DNA of 64,000 nt, taken from Candidatus Peregrinibacteria bacterium Gr01-1014_25. Lineage in GTDB: Bacteria > Patescibacteriota > Gracilibacteria > Peribacterales > Peribacteraceae. Each line of letters starts with the position of its first letter. Positions within the stretch are counted from its first letter, which is position 1. Of the stretch, positions 25,905 to 35,500 are shown one piece after another. The stretch covers positions 282,661 to 346,660 of the forward strand of contig VMFU01000001.1 of NCBI GenBank assembly GCA_007376205.1. Reading direction: 5' to 3'. A program made the position numbers and the translations under genes. The notes under the pieces are model-generated. The model worked only from the letters and a program-made list of their open reading frames with translations, ran no database searches and was not told the DNA's origin.

Positions 25905-27097
25905 TCTTCGCGATTGCGTACCTGCTCTCGCAAGCGCTCACGACGTTCGTTTTCCCCAAGCGGGGCGAGCAGCCGCGCGGATTGACCGTGAGCATGCAGG
26001 ATGCGACGGTGCGTCGCGGCCACGCGCCCGTCGTTGCCATACAGAATGATACGGCGCACGAATTGCTCGTCAGCAGCGACATCACGTGCCCCATGCCGCC
26101 CTTCAACGTGTTCCGCGTCGGTGGCGGCTCTGGAGAGCTTACGAAACTGACAACCGACGACGGCACGATCGTGTGTGACGAAACCGTGCATATCCTCGGC
26201 GGCGACAGCGGCACGTTCTCCCTTGCGCCGTGGAAGTACACGCTCTTCGCCGAAGCGGGCGAGTACGAAATCCGGCTGCCGATGTCGCCGGCGTCCACCG
26301 CCCTCTTCTCGTCGTCCGGCGGCACGTTGACGCTCTCCACGCGCTTCACGCTCAACGAGGCGAGCGCGCCGGTGCGGCTCTTCCGCGGACTCATCATCAA
26401 GCCGCTTCTGTTCGTACTTGTCGCCATCGCGGGCGCTCTCCCGGGCCATTCGCTGGGCTTGGCAATCATCCTCCTCACCGTGCTGGTCAAGCTCCTCCTC
26501 TTCATCCCCACGCAGCACGCGCTCGAGGGGCAGCGCAAGATGCAGGCGCTCCAGCCCAAGCTCGAGGCGCTCAAAAAGACGCACGGCGGCGATGGCAAGA
26601 AGCTGCACGAGGAGACGCTCAAACTCTGGCGCGAGCACAAGGTCAATCCGTTCCAGTCGTGCCTGCCGATGCTGCTCCAATTCCCCGTGCTGATCGGGCT
26701 CTTCTACGTCATCCGCGACGGCGGGGACCTGTCCATCGCCCGCGAATACCTCTATCCCACGCATGAGCATCTCTCATGGACGTTCGACCATCACTTCCTC
26801 GGTCTCGACCTCACCAAGCCCAGTTGGTACCTGTTCCCGCCGCTCCTCGTTGGGCTGCAATTCGTGCAAATGTGGCTCTCGTTCCACATCGCCAAGCGCA
26901 AGGGGCAGAAGGAGGGCAAGCCGCAGCCCGTGTCCGCGGCCACGGAGACGCAGCAGAAGGTGATGCTGTACGTCCTGCCGCTGATGATCGGTTTCTTCGC
27001 CTTCCAATTCCCCTCCGCGGTGTCGCTGTACTGGGCCGTGTCGACGCTCTTCGCCATCGGACAGCAGGTCGTGGTGAACCGGAAAGTGGTGGTATAG
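25862..27097 (+). CDS. yidC: YidC/Oxa1 membrane protein insertase
   Basis: A 411-aa insertase. After an N-terminal helix (residues about 8-27) comes an extracytoplasmic domain of ~150 residues. The conserved insertase core then starts at about 178: five hydrophobic helices, with a basic cytoplasmic loop ([19 protein letters not shown]), [21 protein letters not shown] and [17 protein letters not shown]. It inserts and folds membrane proteins with or without Sec. Its start overlaps rnpA. Confidence 0.94.
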   Translation: MPSDKRSRILEFALIFAIAYLLSQALTTFVFPKRGEQPRGLTVSMQDATVRRGHAPVVAIQNDTAHELLVSSDITCPMPPFNVFRVGGGSGELTKLTTDDGTIVCDETVHILGGDSGTFSLAPWKYTLFAEAGEYEIRLPMSPASTALFSSSGGTLTLSTRFTLNEASAPVRLFRGLIIKPLLFVLVAIAGALPGHSLGLAIILLTVLVKLLLFIPTQHALEGQRKMQALQPKLEALKKTHGGDGKKLHEETLKLWREHKVNPFQSCLPMLLQFPVLIGLFYVIRDGGDLSIAREYLYPTHEHLSWTFDHHFLGLDLTKPSWYLFPPLLVGLQFVQMWLSFHIAKRKGQKEGKPQPVSAATETQQKVMLYVLPLMIGFFAFQFPSAVSLYWAVSTLFAIGQQVVVNRKVVV

Positions 27098-27104
27098 TTT
27101 TGCC

Positions 27105-28175
27105 ATGCCGCTCTCCTCCGCCGACATCCGCTCGCTCCTCGGTCCGCACGCTTCGCTCCTGGATCACCAGTGCAGGACGATCCCCAAGGAGAAATTGCAC
27201 CTGCCCGGGCCGCGGACGTGGAAGACCGTTTTCGAGCAATCGGACCGGTCCAAGGAGGTGCTCAAGAGCCTTGCCGCGCTCTACGAGCACGGTCGCCTTG
27301 GCAAGACGGGATACCTGTCGATCCTCCCCGTCGATCAGGGCATCGAGCACTCCGCGGGCGCATCCTTTGCCAAAAACCCCGACTACTTCGATCCGGAGAA
27401 TCTCGTTCGCCTCGCCATGGACGGCGGCTGCAACGCGATCGCCTCGACGGTCGGCGCGCTGGGGATCGTGGCGAAGAAGTACGCGGGCGTCATCCCCTTC
27501 ATCGTGAAGCTCAACCACAACGAACTGCTGACGTACCCGAACAAGTTCGACCAGATCATGTTCGCCGACGTGCGGCAGGCCAAGGACATGGGCGCGATGG
27601 GCGTGGGCGCGACGATCTACTTCGGCTCGCCGGAATCCGGCCGTCAGATCGTGGAAGTCGGGCAGGCCTTTGCCGAGGCGCACCGCCTCGGGATGTTCAC
27701 GGTCCTGTGGTGTTACCTGCGCAACAGCGCGTTCAAGAAAGATCGCGATTACCACCTTGCGGCCGATCTCACGGGCCAGGCCAATCACCTCGGCGTCACG
27801 CTGGAGGCCGATATCATCAAGCAGAAGCTCCCCGAGTGTAACGGCGGATTCACCGCGCTCAACACGGGCGACAGCAGCTACGGCAAGCTCGACAAGCGCA
27901 TGTACGAGCAACTGGCTTCGGATAACCCCATCGATCTGACACGCTACCAGGTGGCCAACTGCTACATGGGGCGCGTGGGCCTGATCAATTCCGGCGGCGC
28001 GTCCGGCGACAACGACTTGCAGCAGGCGGTCATGACCGCCGTCGTCAACAAACGCGCGGGCGGCACGGGGCTCATCTCCGGCCGCAAAGCTTTCCAGAAG
28101 CCATTGGAGCAGGGCGTGGAGATCCTGCATGCGATTCAGGACGTCTATCTCTGCAAAGAGGTGACGGTGGCGTAG
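27105..28175 (+). CDS. fbaB: class I fructose-1,6-bisphosphate aldolase (DhnA/archaeal type)
   Basis: A 356-aa TIM-barrel aldolase. [43 protein letters not shown] and [13 protein letters not shown] match the DhnA/FbaB family, where a lysine forms the Schiff base with the substrate. It splits fructose-1,6-bisphosphate into triose phosphates in glycolysis or joins them in the reverse direction. TATAGT (27093-27098) ends exactly 6 nt before the ATG although yidC ends only 7 nt upstream, so it should have its own leaderless transcript. Confidence 0.9.
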   Translation: MPLSSADIRSLLGPHASLLDHQCRTIPKEKLHLPGPRTWKTVFEQSDRSKEVLKSLAALYEHGRLGKTGYLSILPVDQGIEHSAGASFAKNPDYFDPENLVRLAMDGGCNAIASTVGALGIVAKKYAGVIPFIVKLNHNELLTYPNKFDQIMFADVRQAKDMGAMGVGATIYFGSPESGRQIVEVGQAFAEAHRLGMFTVLWCYLRNSAFKKDRDYHLAADLTGQANHLGVTLEADIIKQKLPECNGGFTALNTGDSSYGKLDKRMYEQLASDNPIDLTRYQVANCYMGRVGLINSGGASGDNDLQQAVMTAVVNKRAGGTGLISGRKAFQKPLEQGVEILHAIQDVYLCKEVTVA

Positions 28176-28181
28176 CGTCAC

Positions 28182-28300
28182 CCTTCTTCCTCTCCCCGCT
28201 CGTTGCGAGCACCCCTCCCCCCACGGGGGAGGGGTTGGAGGCGAGGGCACGATTAATTCCCCCTCCCCTCGGGGGAAAGGGGTTTGGGGATAGGGGGCGT
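28182..28300. repeat. C-rich palindromic repeat (PE-B family)
   Basis: A tandem of two strong hairpins: CCCCTCCCCC with GGGGGAGGGG (28212-28234), then CCCCTC/GGGG runs (28259-28290). The same kind of sequence appears inside the LysRS-HD gene at 62876-62966. Both read as Pro/Gly/Glu/Lys-rich peptides of the PxPxxxGEG type on the minus strand. Confidence 0.7.
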
Positions 28301-28360
28301 CGAATCGTCTGTTCTGGCCAAAAGGCGGCCCCCGGTCGCGATGACCGGAGGCCATTTTCG

Positions 28361-28507
28361 TTATTCCTCGCGGGCGAGGACGGGAAGACCGTCCTCATCG
28401 GACATGTCCGGATCGGGAGCGAAGAGCGCATGCTCCGGGTGGCGATGGGTGTAGTGCTGGTCAAATTCCCAGCAGAACACCCGCGTGCCGCACAGTTTGC
28501 ACTGCAC
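28361..28507 (-). CDS. small Cys/His-rich (zinc-ribbon-like) protein, 48 aa, with an in-frame TGA in a longer form
   Basis: The minus-strand frame from GTG 28507 reads a CKLCGTRVFCWEFDQHYTHR segment, then HPEH and an acidic tail (PDPDMSDEDG). The Cys-x2-Cys and His cluster would bind zinc. The same frame stays open back to an ATG at 28567, which has a very strong Shine-Dalgarno site (AAGGAGG), but a TGA at 28529-28531 interrupts it after 12 codons. Either the GTG start is used or the gene is broken. No family is assigned. Confidence 0.45.
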   Translation of the reverse strand: MQCKLCGTRVFCWEFDQHYTHRHPEHALFAPDPDMSDEDGLPVLAREE

Positions 28508-28693
28508 TCTGCCGCTTGCGTCCGAGGTTCAATGTGCCGACGTGGAAGTGGAATGGAGACCGTTCATGTTTCCTCCTTGTGTACGTCTCCGACTGTTCTG
28601 TCTCGGCTGCTGGGGCAGCCGATACTGGCAGAACAGGCGATTCGTCGCGGTGGTGGGAAGAAGCAGCGGAAAGAGATCTGCATTCGAGGTGTG

Positions 28694-28732
28694 CCCAGCA
28701 CCCTTTTTGCACGAGGCAAAAAGGGTGCTGGG
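28694..28732. terminator. perfect 17-bp hairpin, bidirectional terminator candidate
   Basis: CCCAGCACCCTTTTTGC pairs with GCAAAAAGGGTGCTGGG across a 5-nt loop. It stands between the two small minus-strand ORFs. Confidence 0.5.
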
Positions 28733-28740
28733 TGAGGGGA

Positions 28741-28944
28741 TCAGCTCCCATCCTGGGGGCTGGAAGCGGAGGGCCGTGGGACGTGAATCTTGCGATCTTC
28801 GAGGAGCAGGTGAGGCTCCTCTACGCCGACGAGGGTGAGCGTCGTAAGAAGACGCAGTTCTTCTGCGCCTTCCCGCCGGTCGTGACGGCGTTCGCGCGCG
28901 TGGATCTTGCTCTGTCGAACACGATGCGATTTCGCGATGCTCAT
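28741..28944 (-). CDS. small basic protein, 67 aa
   Basis: MSIAKSHRVRQSKIHARERR opens a Lys/Arg/His-rich protein with a hydrophobic centre (LRLLTTLTLVGVEEPHLLLE). The ATG at 28944 has GGAGG 7 nt upstream, a proper Shine-Dalgarno site. It is one of several tiny minus-strand frames in the csrA-upstream tract. No family is recognised. Confidence 0.45.
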   Translation of the reverse strand: MSIAKSHRVRQSKIHARERRHDRREGAEELRLLTTLTLVGVEEPHLLLEDRKIHVPRPSASSPQDGS

Positions 28945-29078
28945 ATCCGTGCCTCCGTTCTGCATTCGGCTCCGTTTCCCCGTCCTTTAGGGGAAAATAA
29001 CGAGTCAGAGCAATGAACGCAGATCTCTGTGCGCTGTCGGTGATGGAAAAGAACACGGATCTGCCATCGCGGGAGAAG

Positions 29079-29114
29079 TGTCCAACCCCGCCCGCCTCCG
29101 CAAGCGGGGTTGGA
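29079..29114. terminator. GC-rich hairpin in the small-ORF tract
   Basis: GTCCAACCCCGC pairs with GCGGGGTTGGAC around a 12-nt loop, 8 nt after the stop of the 35-aa minus-strand frame. No T run. Confidence 0.5.
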
Positions 29115-29121
29115 CGACCCT

Positions 29122-29229
29122 CTAACACCGAAGCATCCTTCTTCGGATCCAGTACACCATCATCCGGTTTGGCCCTCGCTTCATCTTCGAAGTGCGGTGA
29201 TGCGGCGGGGGCGCAAAACGTCTGGACAT
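29122..29229 (-). CDS. possible 35-aa basic peptide
   Basis: The peptide starts MSRRFAPPPHHRTSKMKRGP and ends RRMLRC, very rich in Arg and Met. AAGGA lies 7 nt before the ATG, and the 14-bp palindrome CGGGCAATTGCCCG lies just upstream. The frame is short enough to be chance; the Shine-Dalgarno site and following hairpin are the support. Confidence 0.35.
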   Translation of the reverse strand: MSRRFAPPPHHRTSKMKRGPNRMMVYWIRRRMLRC

Positions 29230-29390
29230 GCGGTTTCCTTCTCGGGCAATTGCCCGATGTTAGAGGTGGCTGCTTCCGGTCATCGAAAGCAGGTCTGTGT
29301 CCTTGCGGCGGTAATGGAAAGATCAAGAAACGATCTGCGTTCATACAAGGGGTGCGGCCCGAGGAAGAACTCCTCGGGCCGCAAAGCGCC

Positions 29391-29546
29391 CTATCGTCCT
29401 ACGTACCACGAGGGACGACGGGCACGAGAGCATTTGCAGCGGGTAGACCTCCTGAAGGGAGGCGGCGTCCCAACGATGGCGATCACGAGGATCACCTTTG
29501 TTTGGCCATCAATCACCCGCTCTTCCAATCGACGTTCGGTCTTCAT
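29391..29546 (-). CDS. possible 51-aa peptide
   Basis: MKTERRLEERVIDGQTKVIL begins the frame, followed by VIAIVGTPPP and a basic, Cys-containing tail. The charged helix plus short hydrophobic strand is protein-like. No Shine-Dalgarno site is seen. A perfect GC hairpin (GCGGCCCGAGGA/TCCTCGGGCCGC, about 29353-29381) follows the stop within 10-40 nt. Confidence 0.3.
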   Translation of the reverse strand: MKTERRLEERVIDGQTKVILVIAIVGTPPPFRRSTRCKCSRARRPSWYVGR

Positions 29547-30023
29547 GGTGCAATGCCCCGACTGCGTTGCCTTGCGGCGAGTCCAACAGAACTCCTTTCA
29601 AATCCTTGGCAAACGCAGGTCGTTTCTGGTCATGCGGTGGTGGCAAGGAACGGGCGGTGTTTCGACGAAAGCCCCCTGCGGCCTTGAGGGGTGGGAGAGG
29701 TGCTCTACGTTCAGCACATCGCTCACGCCCTCGTCGTCTGGTCGAGGCGGTTAATAAACGCGAACGTGGAGCGGCGGTGCGTCATAATTGCGGGCATTCT
29801 AGGAGGTGAAAGGGCACTGTCAAGCAATCTCGGTTCACCTCCGCGTCGCATCGATCCTTGTCATGGAGCGGGCTGCTGATGTACCGTCTGCAACCGGTCT
29901 TTCACAGATGTGCATTGGGCGGCAAGGGCGTGCGACGCGCGCGCTTCCCGCCCGACGTGGCTGCCGTATCCGGGGATATGGCGAGCGATCGGGCACCCCC
30001 CCTCCGCTGGAAGGAGTCAGTCC
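29547..30023. other. 477-nt tract upstream of csrA, no clear gene
   Basis: It holds an SD/anti-SD style inverted repeat: GGAGGTGAA (29802-29810) and TTCACCTCC (29834-29842), 23 nt apart. A GC-rich segment near 29930-29970 can fold on itself. AAGGAG at 30011-30016 is the csrA ribosome-binding site. No long ORF fits codon patterns of the neighbours. Confidence 0.45.
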
Positions 30024-30230
30024 ATGCTCGTGTTGAGCCGTAAGCTCGGCGAAAAGATTTTCATCGGGGAAAACATCTGTATCACGGTCGTTGATATCGA
30101 CCGTGGAAAGATTCGGCTGGGCATCGAGGCCCCCCGTGATGTTCCGATCTATCGCCAGGAATTGCTGCCGCTGGGGCATCAGCAGCAGCAGCAGCCGACG
30201 AAGCCGGATACGCCGGTTCCCCCGTCGTAG
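30024..30230 (+). CDS. csrA: carbon storage regulator (RNA-binding protein)
   Basis: A 68-aa CsrA: MLVLSRKLGEKIFIGENICI and VVDIDRGKIRLGIEAP match the family, including the Leu4/Arg6 and Arg44 region that binds GGA-containing hairpins. It represses or stabilises target mRNAs by binding near ribosome-binding sites. The C-terminus is unusual: five glutamines in a row (a CAG tract) and a Pro/Thr tail. The AAGGAG site is a GGA motif, so self-control is possible. An intrinsic terminator follows. Confidence 0.93.
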   Translation: MLVLSRKLGEKIFIGENICITVVDIDRGKIRLGIEAPRDVPIYRQELLPLGHQQQQQPTKPDTPVPPS

Positions 30231-30254
30231 CAACGCCGCCCGTTTCAGGGCATG

Positions 30255-30290
30255 CCGGCAACCTCCTCGTGGGGTTGCCGGGTTTTTTTT
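30255..30290 (+). terminator. csrA intrinsic terminator
   Basis: CCGGCAACC and GGTTGCCGG arms around a 9-nt loop, followed by eight T residues. Confidence 0.93.
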
Positions 30291-30363
30291 GGTTCGTGGC
30301 TCGCGGCCTTTCCGCTCGCACCTCACCATGACATTGCGTGAGGAAAATCGGTATCCTCATTGT

Positions 30364-31788
30364 ATGGCCCTCCGTTTGTACAACACCCTGACGAAGCGCG
30401 AGGAAGATTTCACGCCACGCGATGCCAAGCGCGTGACGATGTACACGTGCGGGCCGACGGTCTACAGCCGTCCGCACGTCGGCAACTATGCCAGCTTCCT
30501 CATGGCCGATCTTTTGCGGCGCTGGCTGGAGGCGGGACACGATTGCGACGTCGTACACGTGAAGAACATCACCGACGTCGGCCATCTCCTGCACGACAGC
30601 GATCACGGCGACGACAAAATTCAGAAGGAGGCCGAGCGTGAGAAGTTGCATCCGCTGGAGATCGCCAAGCGTTACACGGATCAATACAGAGACGACGAGT
30701 GTATCCTTGGCTTTCTGGAGCCAAAATTTCGGCCACGCGCATCGGAGTACGTCCCGCAGATGCTGGTGATGGTGAAGGAGCTCCTCACCAAAGGACATGC
30801 GTACGAGCTGCCCGACGCGATCTACTTTGACGTCACCTCGCGCATACCGACGCCGTACGGAACGCTCTCGGGAAACACGTTGGAGTCGGTGAAGGCCGGC
30901 GCACGTGTCGGTGTGAACAAGGGCAAGCGCCACCCCGCGGATTTTGCCCTCTGGAAAAAATGCATCGGCGACAACGCGCGGCATGTGCTGCGGTGGGACT
31001 TTGCAACGGGGAACGTCGTGCAGTCGTCCGGCGACGATGCGTCGGCGGGTTTCCCGGGTTGGCATATCGAATGCTCGGCGATGAGCCGTGCGTTGCTCGG
31101 CGATCAGATCGACATTCACACGGGCGGCGAGGACAACATCTTCCCGCATCACGAGTGCGAGATCGCGCAAAGCGAGGCTGTCAGCGGGAAAAAACCCTTC
31201 GTGCAGGTCTGGCTGCACCGCCGCAGGATCAACCTGGAAGGCGAAAAAATGTCAAAGAGCCTTGGCAATGTGCTCACTCTTCCGGACATCGTCGCCAAGG
31301 GGTACGACCCGATGGACCTGCGCTACTACCTCCTCTCCGTGCACTACCGGACGAATCTGAAGTTCAGTTGGAAGGGGATGGAGGATGCGAGGAAAGCGCG
31401 GAGGAAGGTTATGGAGTGGATGGAGAGGGAAGCGGGGAAGGAGGGTAAGGAGGGTAAAGGGGGCGAGGTGGTGAAGGATTTTTGTGCGGCGATGGACAGC
31501 GACCTCAATACTCCCGCCGCGCTCGCGGCGGTCTTCGATGCTATGAAAAATCTTCAAGCGCCACGTGAGCACACGGCGACGTTCATCGACGTCGTTCGCC
31601 ATACCTTCGGTTGCTTCGACAAAATTGAAGAAGTAATTTCTTCGCATGTACAAGCCCTGATCCAGGAGCGTCAACAAGCGCGCGATGCCAAAAACTTCGC
31701 AGAGAGCGATCGGCTGCGAAAAGCGATTGAGGAGGCGGGGTATGAGGTGCGAGATGGGAAAGAGGGGCAGGTTGTGAAGAAAAAGTAG
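30364..31788 (+). CDS. cysS: cysteinyl-tRNA synthetase
   Basis: A 474-aa class I synthetase. The zinc/nucleotide start is YTCGPTVYSRPHVGNY (HIGH equivalent HVGN). The zinc ligands continue in GWHIECS and FPHHECE. KMSKSLGN (about 299) is the KMSKS loop. Length is normal. A Lys/Glu/Gly-rich stretch at about 358-367 is encoded by a 9-bp tandem repeat (AAGGAGGGT type), unusual for this position. TATCCT (30352-30357) ends exactly 6 nt before the ATG; the longer upstream frame runs through csrA and is not used. Confidence 0.96.
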   Translation: MALRLYNTLTKREEDFTPRDAKRVTMYTCGPTVYSRPHVGNYASFLMADLLRRWLEAGHDCDVVHVKNITDVGHLLHDSDHGDDKIQKEAEREKLHPLEIAKRYTDQYRDDECILGFLEPKFRPRASEYVPQMLVMVKELLTKGHAYELPDAIYFDVTSRIPTPYGTLSGNTLESVKAGARVGVNKGKRHPADFALWKKCIGDNARHVLRWDFATGNVVQSSGDDASAGFPGWHIECSAMSRALLGDQIDIHTGGEDNIFPHHECEIAQSEAVSGKKPFVQVWLHRRRINLEGEKMSKSLGNVLTLPDIVAKGYDPMDLRYYLLSVHYRTNLKFSWKGMEDARKARRKVMEWMEREAGKEGKEGKGGEVVKDFCAAMDSDLNTPAALAAVFDAMKNLQAPREHTATFIDVVRHTFGCFDKIEEVISSHVQALIQERQQARDAKNFAESDRLRKAIEEAGYEVRDGKEGQVVKKK

Positions 31789-32524
31789 ATGAACACAATT
31801 TGTATACAGAATAGTGAACTTTACCATACCAAATGTCTGTTTTTCTTACGATAGGCCGAAAATGAAAGGTGATTGCGTCAGGTTGAACACATTTGTTCAA
31901 CAGGTTTTCGCATCCCACTTCCCCCGTATGCCAAGCCAAATTTGGCCAGGAATTCAAACGAGAATTGGCAAATAAACCCTCTAAACCCCTTTATTGCAGC
32001 GAATCTCCCCTGCCTCGTCCGTAACAGCCATGGCCTCTGCCCGTTTGAGTCTCTGCATGCGACTATGCGGAGAGGCTTGCGCGCGTAAAACCGCGCTCGC
32101 TACCATCTCCCGCAGGTCCCGCCCGGATCAAGGGGGGATCGTGTGCGAAGGATCTTTGACAATTCGGCATCCGCCCTCGTCATGTGCAGTAATGCGCCTG
32201 ACCGGACGGCATCTCACACCCTCCCGCCGCGGGTCTTCCCGGGGTGGGGTCTCGTATTCCCTGCGCAGAGCAGGGCCCTTCCTTATATAGGGGCGAGCAC
32301 AGGGTCGTGCATTCCCGCTCCACAGCGGTCGACATTGCGCGCTGCGTCCTACCTTTCTGTTTCCCTCTTTACTTGTAAGGAGAAGAGCGATCCTTCCGGA
32401 CGCTCCTCTTAGCAGCAGACGTGGCGTCGTCGCTCCGCATGCGGAGCATCCTTCCCTCTGCCCATAACCCACACGCACACCGAATTGCACCGTCTTTATT
32501 TCCTCTCCTATTCCCCTTTCCTTT
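31789..32524. other. 736-nt region before the S-layer gene, likely long leader
   Basis: No ORF of note. TTGAACA-CATT-TGTTCAA (31882-31899) is an inverted repeat. A TTGACA box lies at about 32156 without a clean partner. A TATATA at about 32284 is a -10 candidate. The last ~170 nt are pyrimidine-rich and hold GGAGAAGAG and a GC hairpin (CTCCGCATGCGGAG, about 32433-32446). A structured 5' UTR is likely, as is usual for very highly expressed S-layer genes. Confidence 0.45.
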
Positions 32525-35500
32525 ATGGACATTTCTCGTATGAAGAAATGGTCCGCAGGAGTCGCTGCAGTGGCGATCTCGTTGACGCAAGTCAGCGCGG
32601 TCTTCGCCGCCTACAGCGATGTTCCGTCGGGGGTCTGGTTCGAGAGCGCCGTTGAGTCCTTCATGGACGCCGGCTATCTCGATAAGACACAGACCCGCTT
32701 CCGACCGAACGATCCTGCGAACCGCGCCGAGTTCGCGAAACTCGTCGTTGAGCTCAACGGCGGCGTGCTTTCCACGCCTCCGGCTGTGGCCAGCTTCGAT
32801 GACGCGAAGTCGGGTGCCTGGTACTACGCGTACTTCGAGGAGGCCGGCAAAGAAGGTTGGGTCCGCGGTGACGGCAACTGCTACGGGTCTCACCCGTGCT
32901 ATGGCCGTCCGGCTGCGAACATCAACCGCGCAGAGGCCGCTGCCCTCATCGTTCGCGCCTTCGGGCTCGATGCGACGGGTGACGCTCCGCGCTTCGTCGA
33001 CAACCCCTCCGGTCAGTGGTACACGGACGTCATTCAGACGGCCGCGGATCACTGCGTTCTCCAGGGTGACGGCGGCACGGGCCGCGTCCGCCCCGGCGAC
33101 AACATGAACCGCGCGGAAATGGTGGTCATGCTCCACCGTGTTGATCAGGGCCTCGTCTTCGGCGAGGACTGCGGCACGGGTGAGACGCCCGCCGAAGCCG
33201 CAATCACGGATGTCGTTGCGACGTCCGCCACGACGGTCGAAATCGAATTCAACATGCCGGTTGACGAAGATGCGGTCGAGGATGTCAGTCACTACACGGT
33301 GACGGGCCCCTCCGGCGAGATCGACGTCGACAGCGCCAGCATGGTTGACGAGAACACGGTCGAGCTCACGCTCGGCAAGACTCTCACGGCCAGCGACGAC
33401 TACACGGTCAACGTTGAAGACATGATGACCGGCGAAGGCGATCTGTTCTCCGACTCCATGAGCTTCCTGGGTTACAGCCCGATCCCGGTGGGTGAAGGTA
33501 CGCTCGAGGTCTCCACGGCCGCGAGCAACCCCATGGGCGACACGGTTCCGAAGGGCGGCGTGGGCGTTGTGATGCTCTCGCTCGACCTGACGGCTTCCTG
33601 TGATGACGACGTGCAGCTGACGGACATCACGATCCTGCACGAAGGCTTCGGTGACGAGTCCGACATCGACGGCGTGTATGCGTCCGTCGACGGAGGTCGC
33701 GCCTCGCGCAAGCGCACGATCGATTCCGAGGACCAGACGGCGGATCTCCGCTTCTCGACGCCTCTGACGATCGCCAAGTGCCAGACCAAGACGGTCGACG
33801 TCGTCGCGGACTTCACGTCCACGGCTTCGACGGCTGCCGAGCACAACATCGCGGTCGAACTGCCCTCCGACTTCCGCGGCAACGCGAAGGCGGTTGACGG
33901 TAACTTCCCGATGCGTGGTAACACCTTCCGCGTCGCTTCGGTGACGAGCGGAAACATCACGGTTGCGTACCGCACGGTCTCCCCCGATCAGGTGGAGGTC
34001 GGCAACAACGCCGTCGTGATCGGCAAGTTCGAGCTCTCCACGGACTCGACGGAGGACCAGACCATCTACTCGATGACGTTCGAGCAGAACGGTTCCGCCT
34101 CTGATGCCGACATGACGAACCTGGCCGTCCGCCGCACGGATGGTACGGTTCTGACGAACAAGGCCGCCGGCACCGTCGGCGACTTCGTAACGCTCGTCTT
34201 CGACCCGCCGTTCACCATCCTCGAGGGTGACAAGATCACGCTCGAAGTGATCGGCGACATCGTCGGAGGCGCAGCCGACACGGTCATCATGCACTTCGAA
34301 GAGCGCTCCGACATCTTCGCCGTCGGTTCCCTGTATGGCTACGGCGTGAACGGACAGCTCTACGGTTCGCAGGTGACGCTCCCGACGGAGACGTCGTCCC
34401 TGCCGGACACGGTCACGATCGACGCTGGTGAGTTCACCATCGAGATCGACGGCCCGGTCCAGCAGAAGTTCACGCGCGACGACGATGACGCTGTTCTCGC
34501 CAAAATCCTTATGACCACGGGTGGCGAGACGGTCGACCTCAAGGACCTCTTCGTCGCGATCCAGGGCCAGACAAGCACGGGCGCTGGTCTCGTGACGAAC
34601 AACAACGCCGCCACGACGACGGACAACGTCCACGAAGTGCTCGAGGACGTTGAAATCCGCAACACGAAGACCGGCCAGACCGTTTCCGCGGTGCGCCTGA
34701 CGGGTACCTCGGACTTCGGTACGGGCACGGCTTCGACGGCGAGCTTCCAGATCTACCGCTTCGACGACTTCACGGTGAACGGTAAGGAGACGTGGGAATT
34801 CCGCGTCGACTTCATCGACAACGGCTCCTCCAACCACCCGAAGACCGGCGACAAGTTCCGCATCCACATCTGTGGCCAGCCCACGAGCTCCACGGTCGGA
34901 TGTGACTTCGGCGGTTTGATCGCGACGGCAACGTCGTACAACATGAAGATCGAGGGTCTCACCACGGGCGACAACGTCTCTGACGTCCGTCCGGGAGGCA
35001 CGATCACCGGTAACTTCCACCGCGTTGCGAACCCCGAGCTGACGGTCACCATGCGCGCCATCGGCGTGGATGACATCACGGTCAAGAATGCCAAGAACGT
35101 CCAGCTCCTCCGCTTCGAAGCGCGCGCGGGTGAGGCCGAAGATATCCTCTTCACCAAGGCGATCTTCCAGGCCAACTCCGGTTCGCTCTTGAACGGTCAG
35201 AACTACACGCTCTGGGTCGACACCGACGGCGACACCGTCGCGGACACGATCCTCGAGAGCGGCGTGGCTTCGCAGAGCAGCGCTGTCACATTCGATGAAC
35301 TCGCTGGCGGCGGCTACGTCATTCCGGCCGAGGAAACGGTCATCTTCGAAGTTCGCGCGGACATCGCCGCGTCGACGACGAACGCCGACCTCCGCTTGAA
35401 CTTCTCGACGGGCAGCACCACGACCTTCATCGAGGCCGAAGAGGCTGACGACGGTTCGAACCTGTCGGGCATCAAGCTCAACGGTTCGTTCCTCAACAGC

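Noticed and set aside
28529-28531. Genome-wide recoding of TGA (as Gly, as in Gracilibacteria/SR1)
   Set aside because: Many intact genes here end in TGA with no readthrough homology; overlapping ATGA and TGATG junctions also need TGA as stop.
29490-29505. GGATCACCTTTG as a 16S rRNA 3' end
   Set aside because: No upstream 16S sequence is present; the match is short and off the consensus.
29013-29687. 224-aa plus-strand ORF upstream of csrA
   Set aside because: Composition unlike neighbours, crosses three strong hairpins and has no start signal; treated as non-coding on the plus strand.
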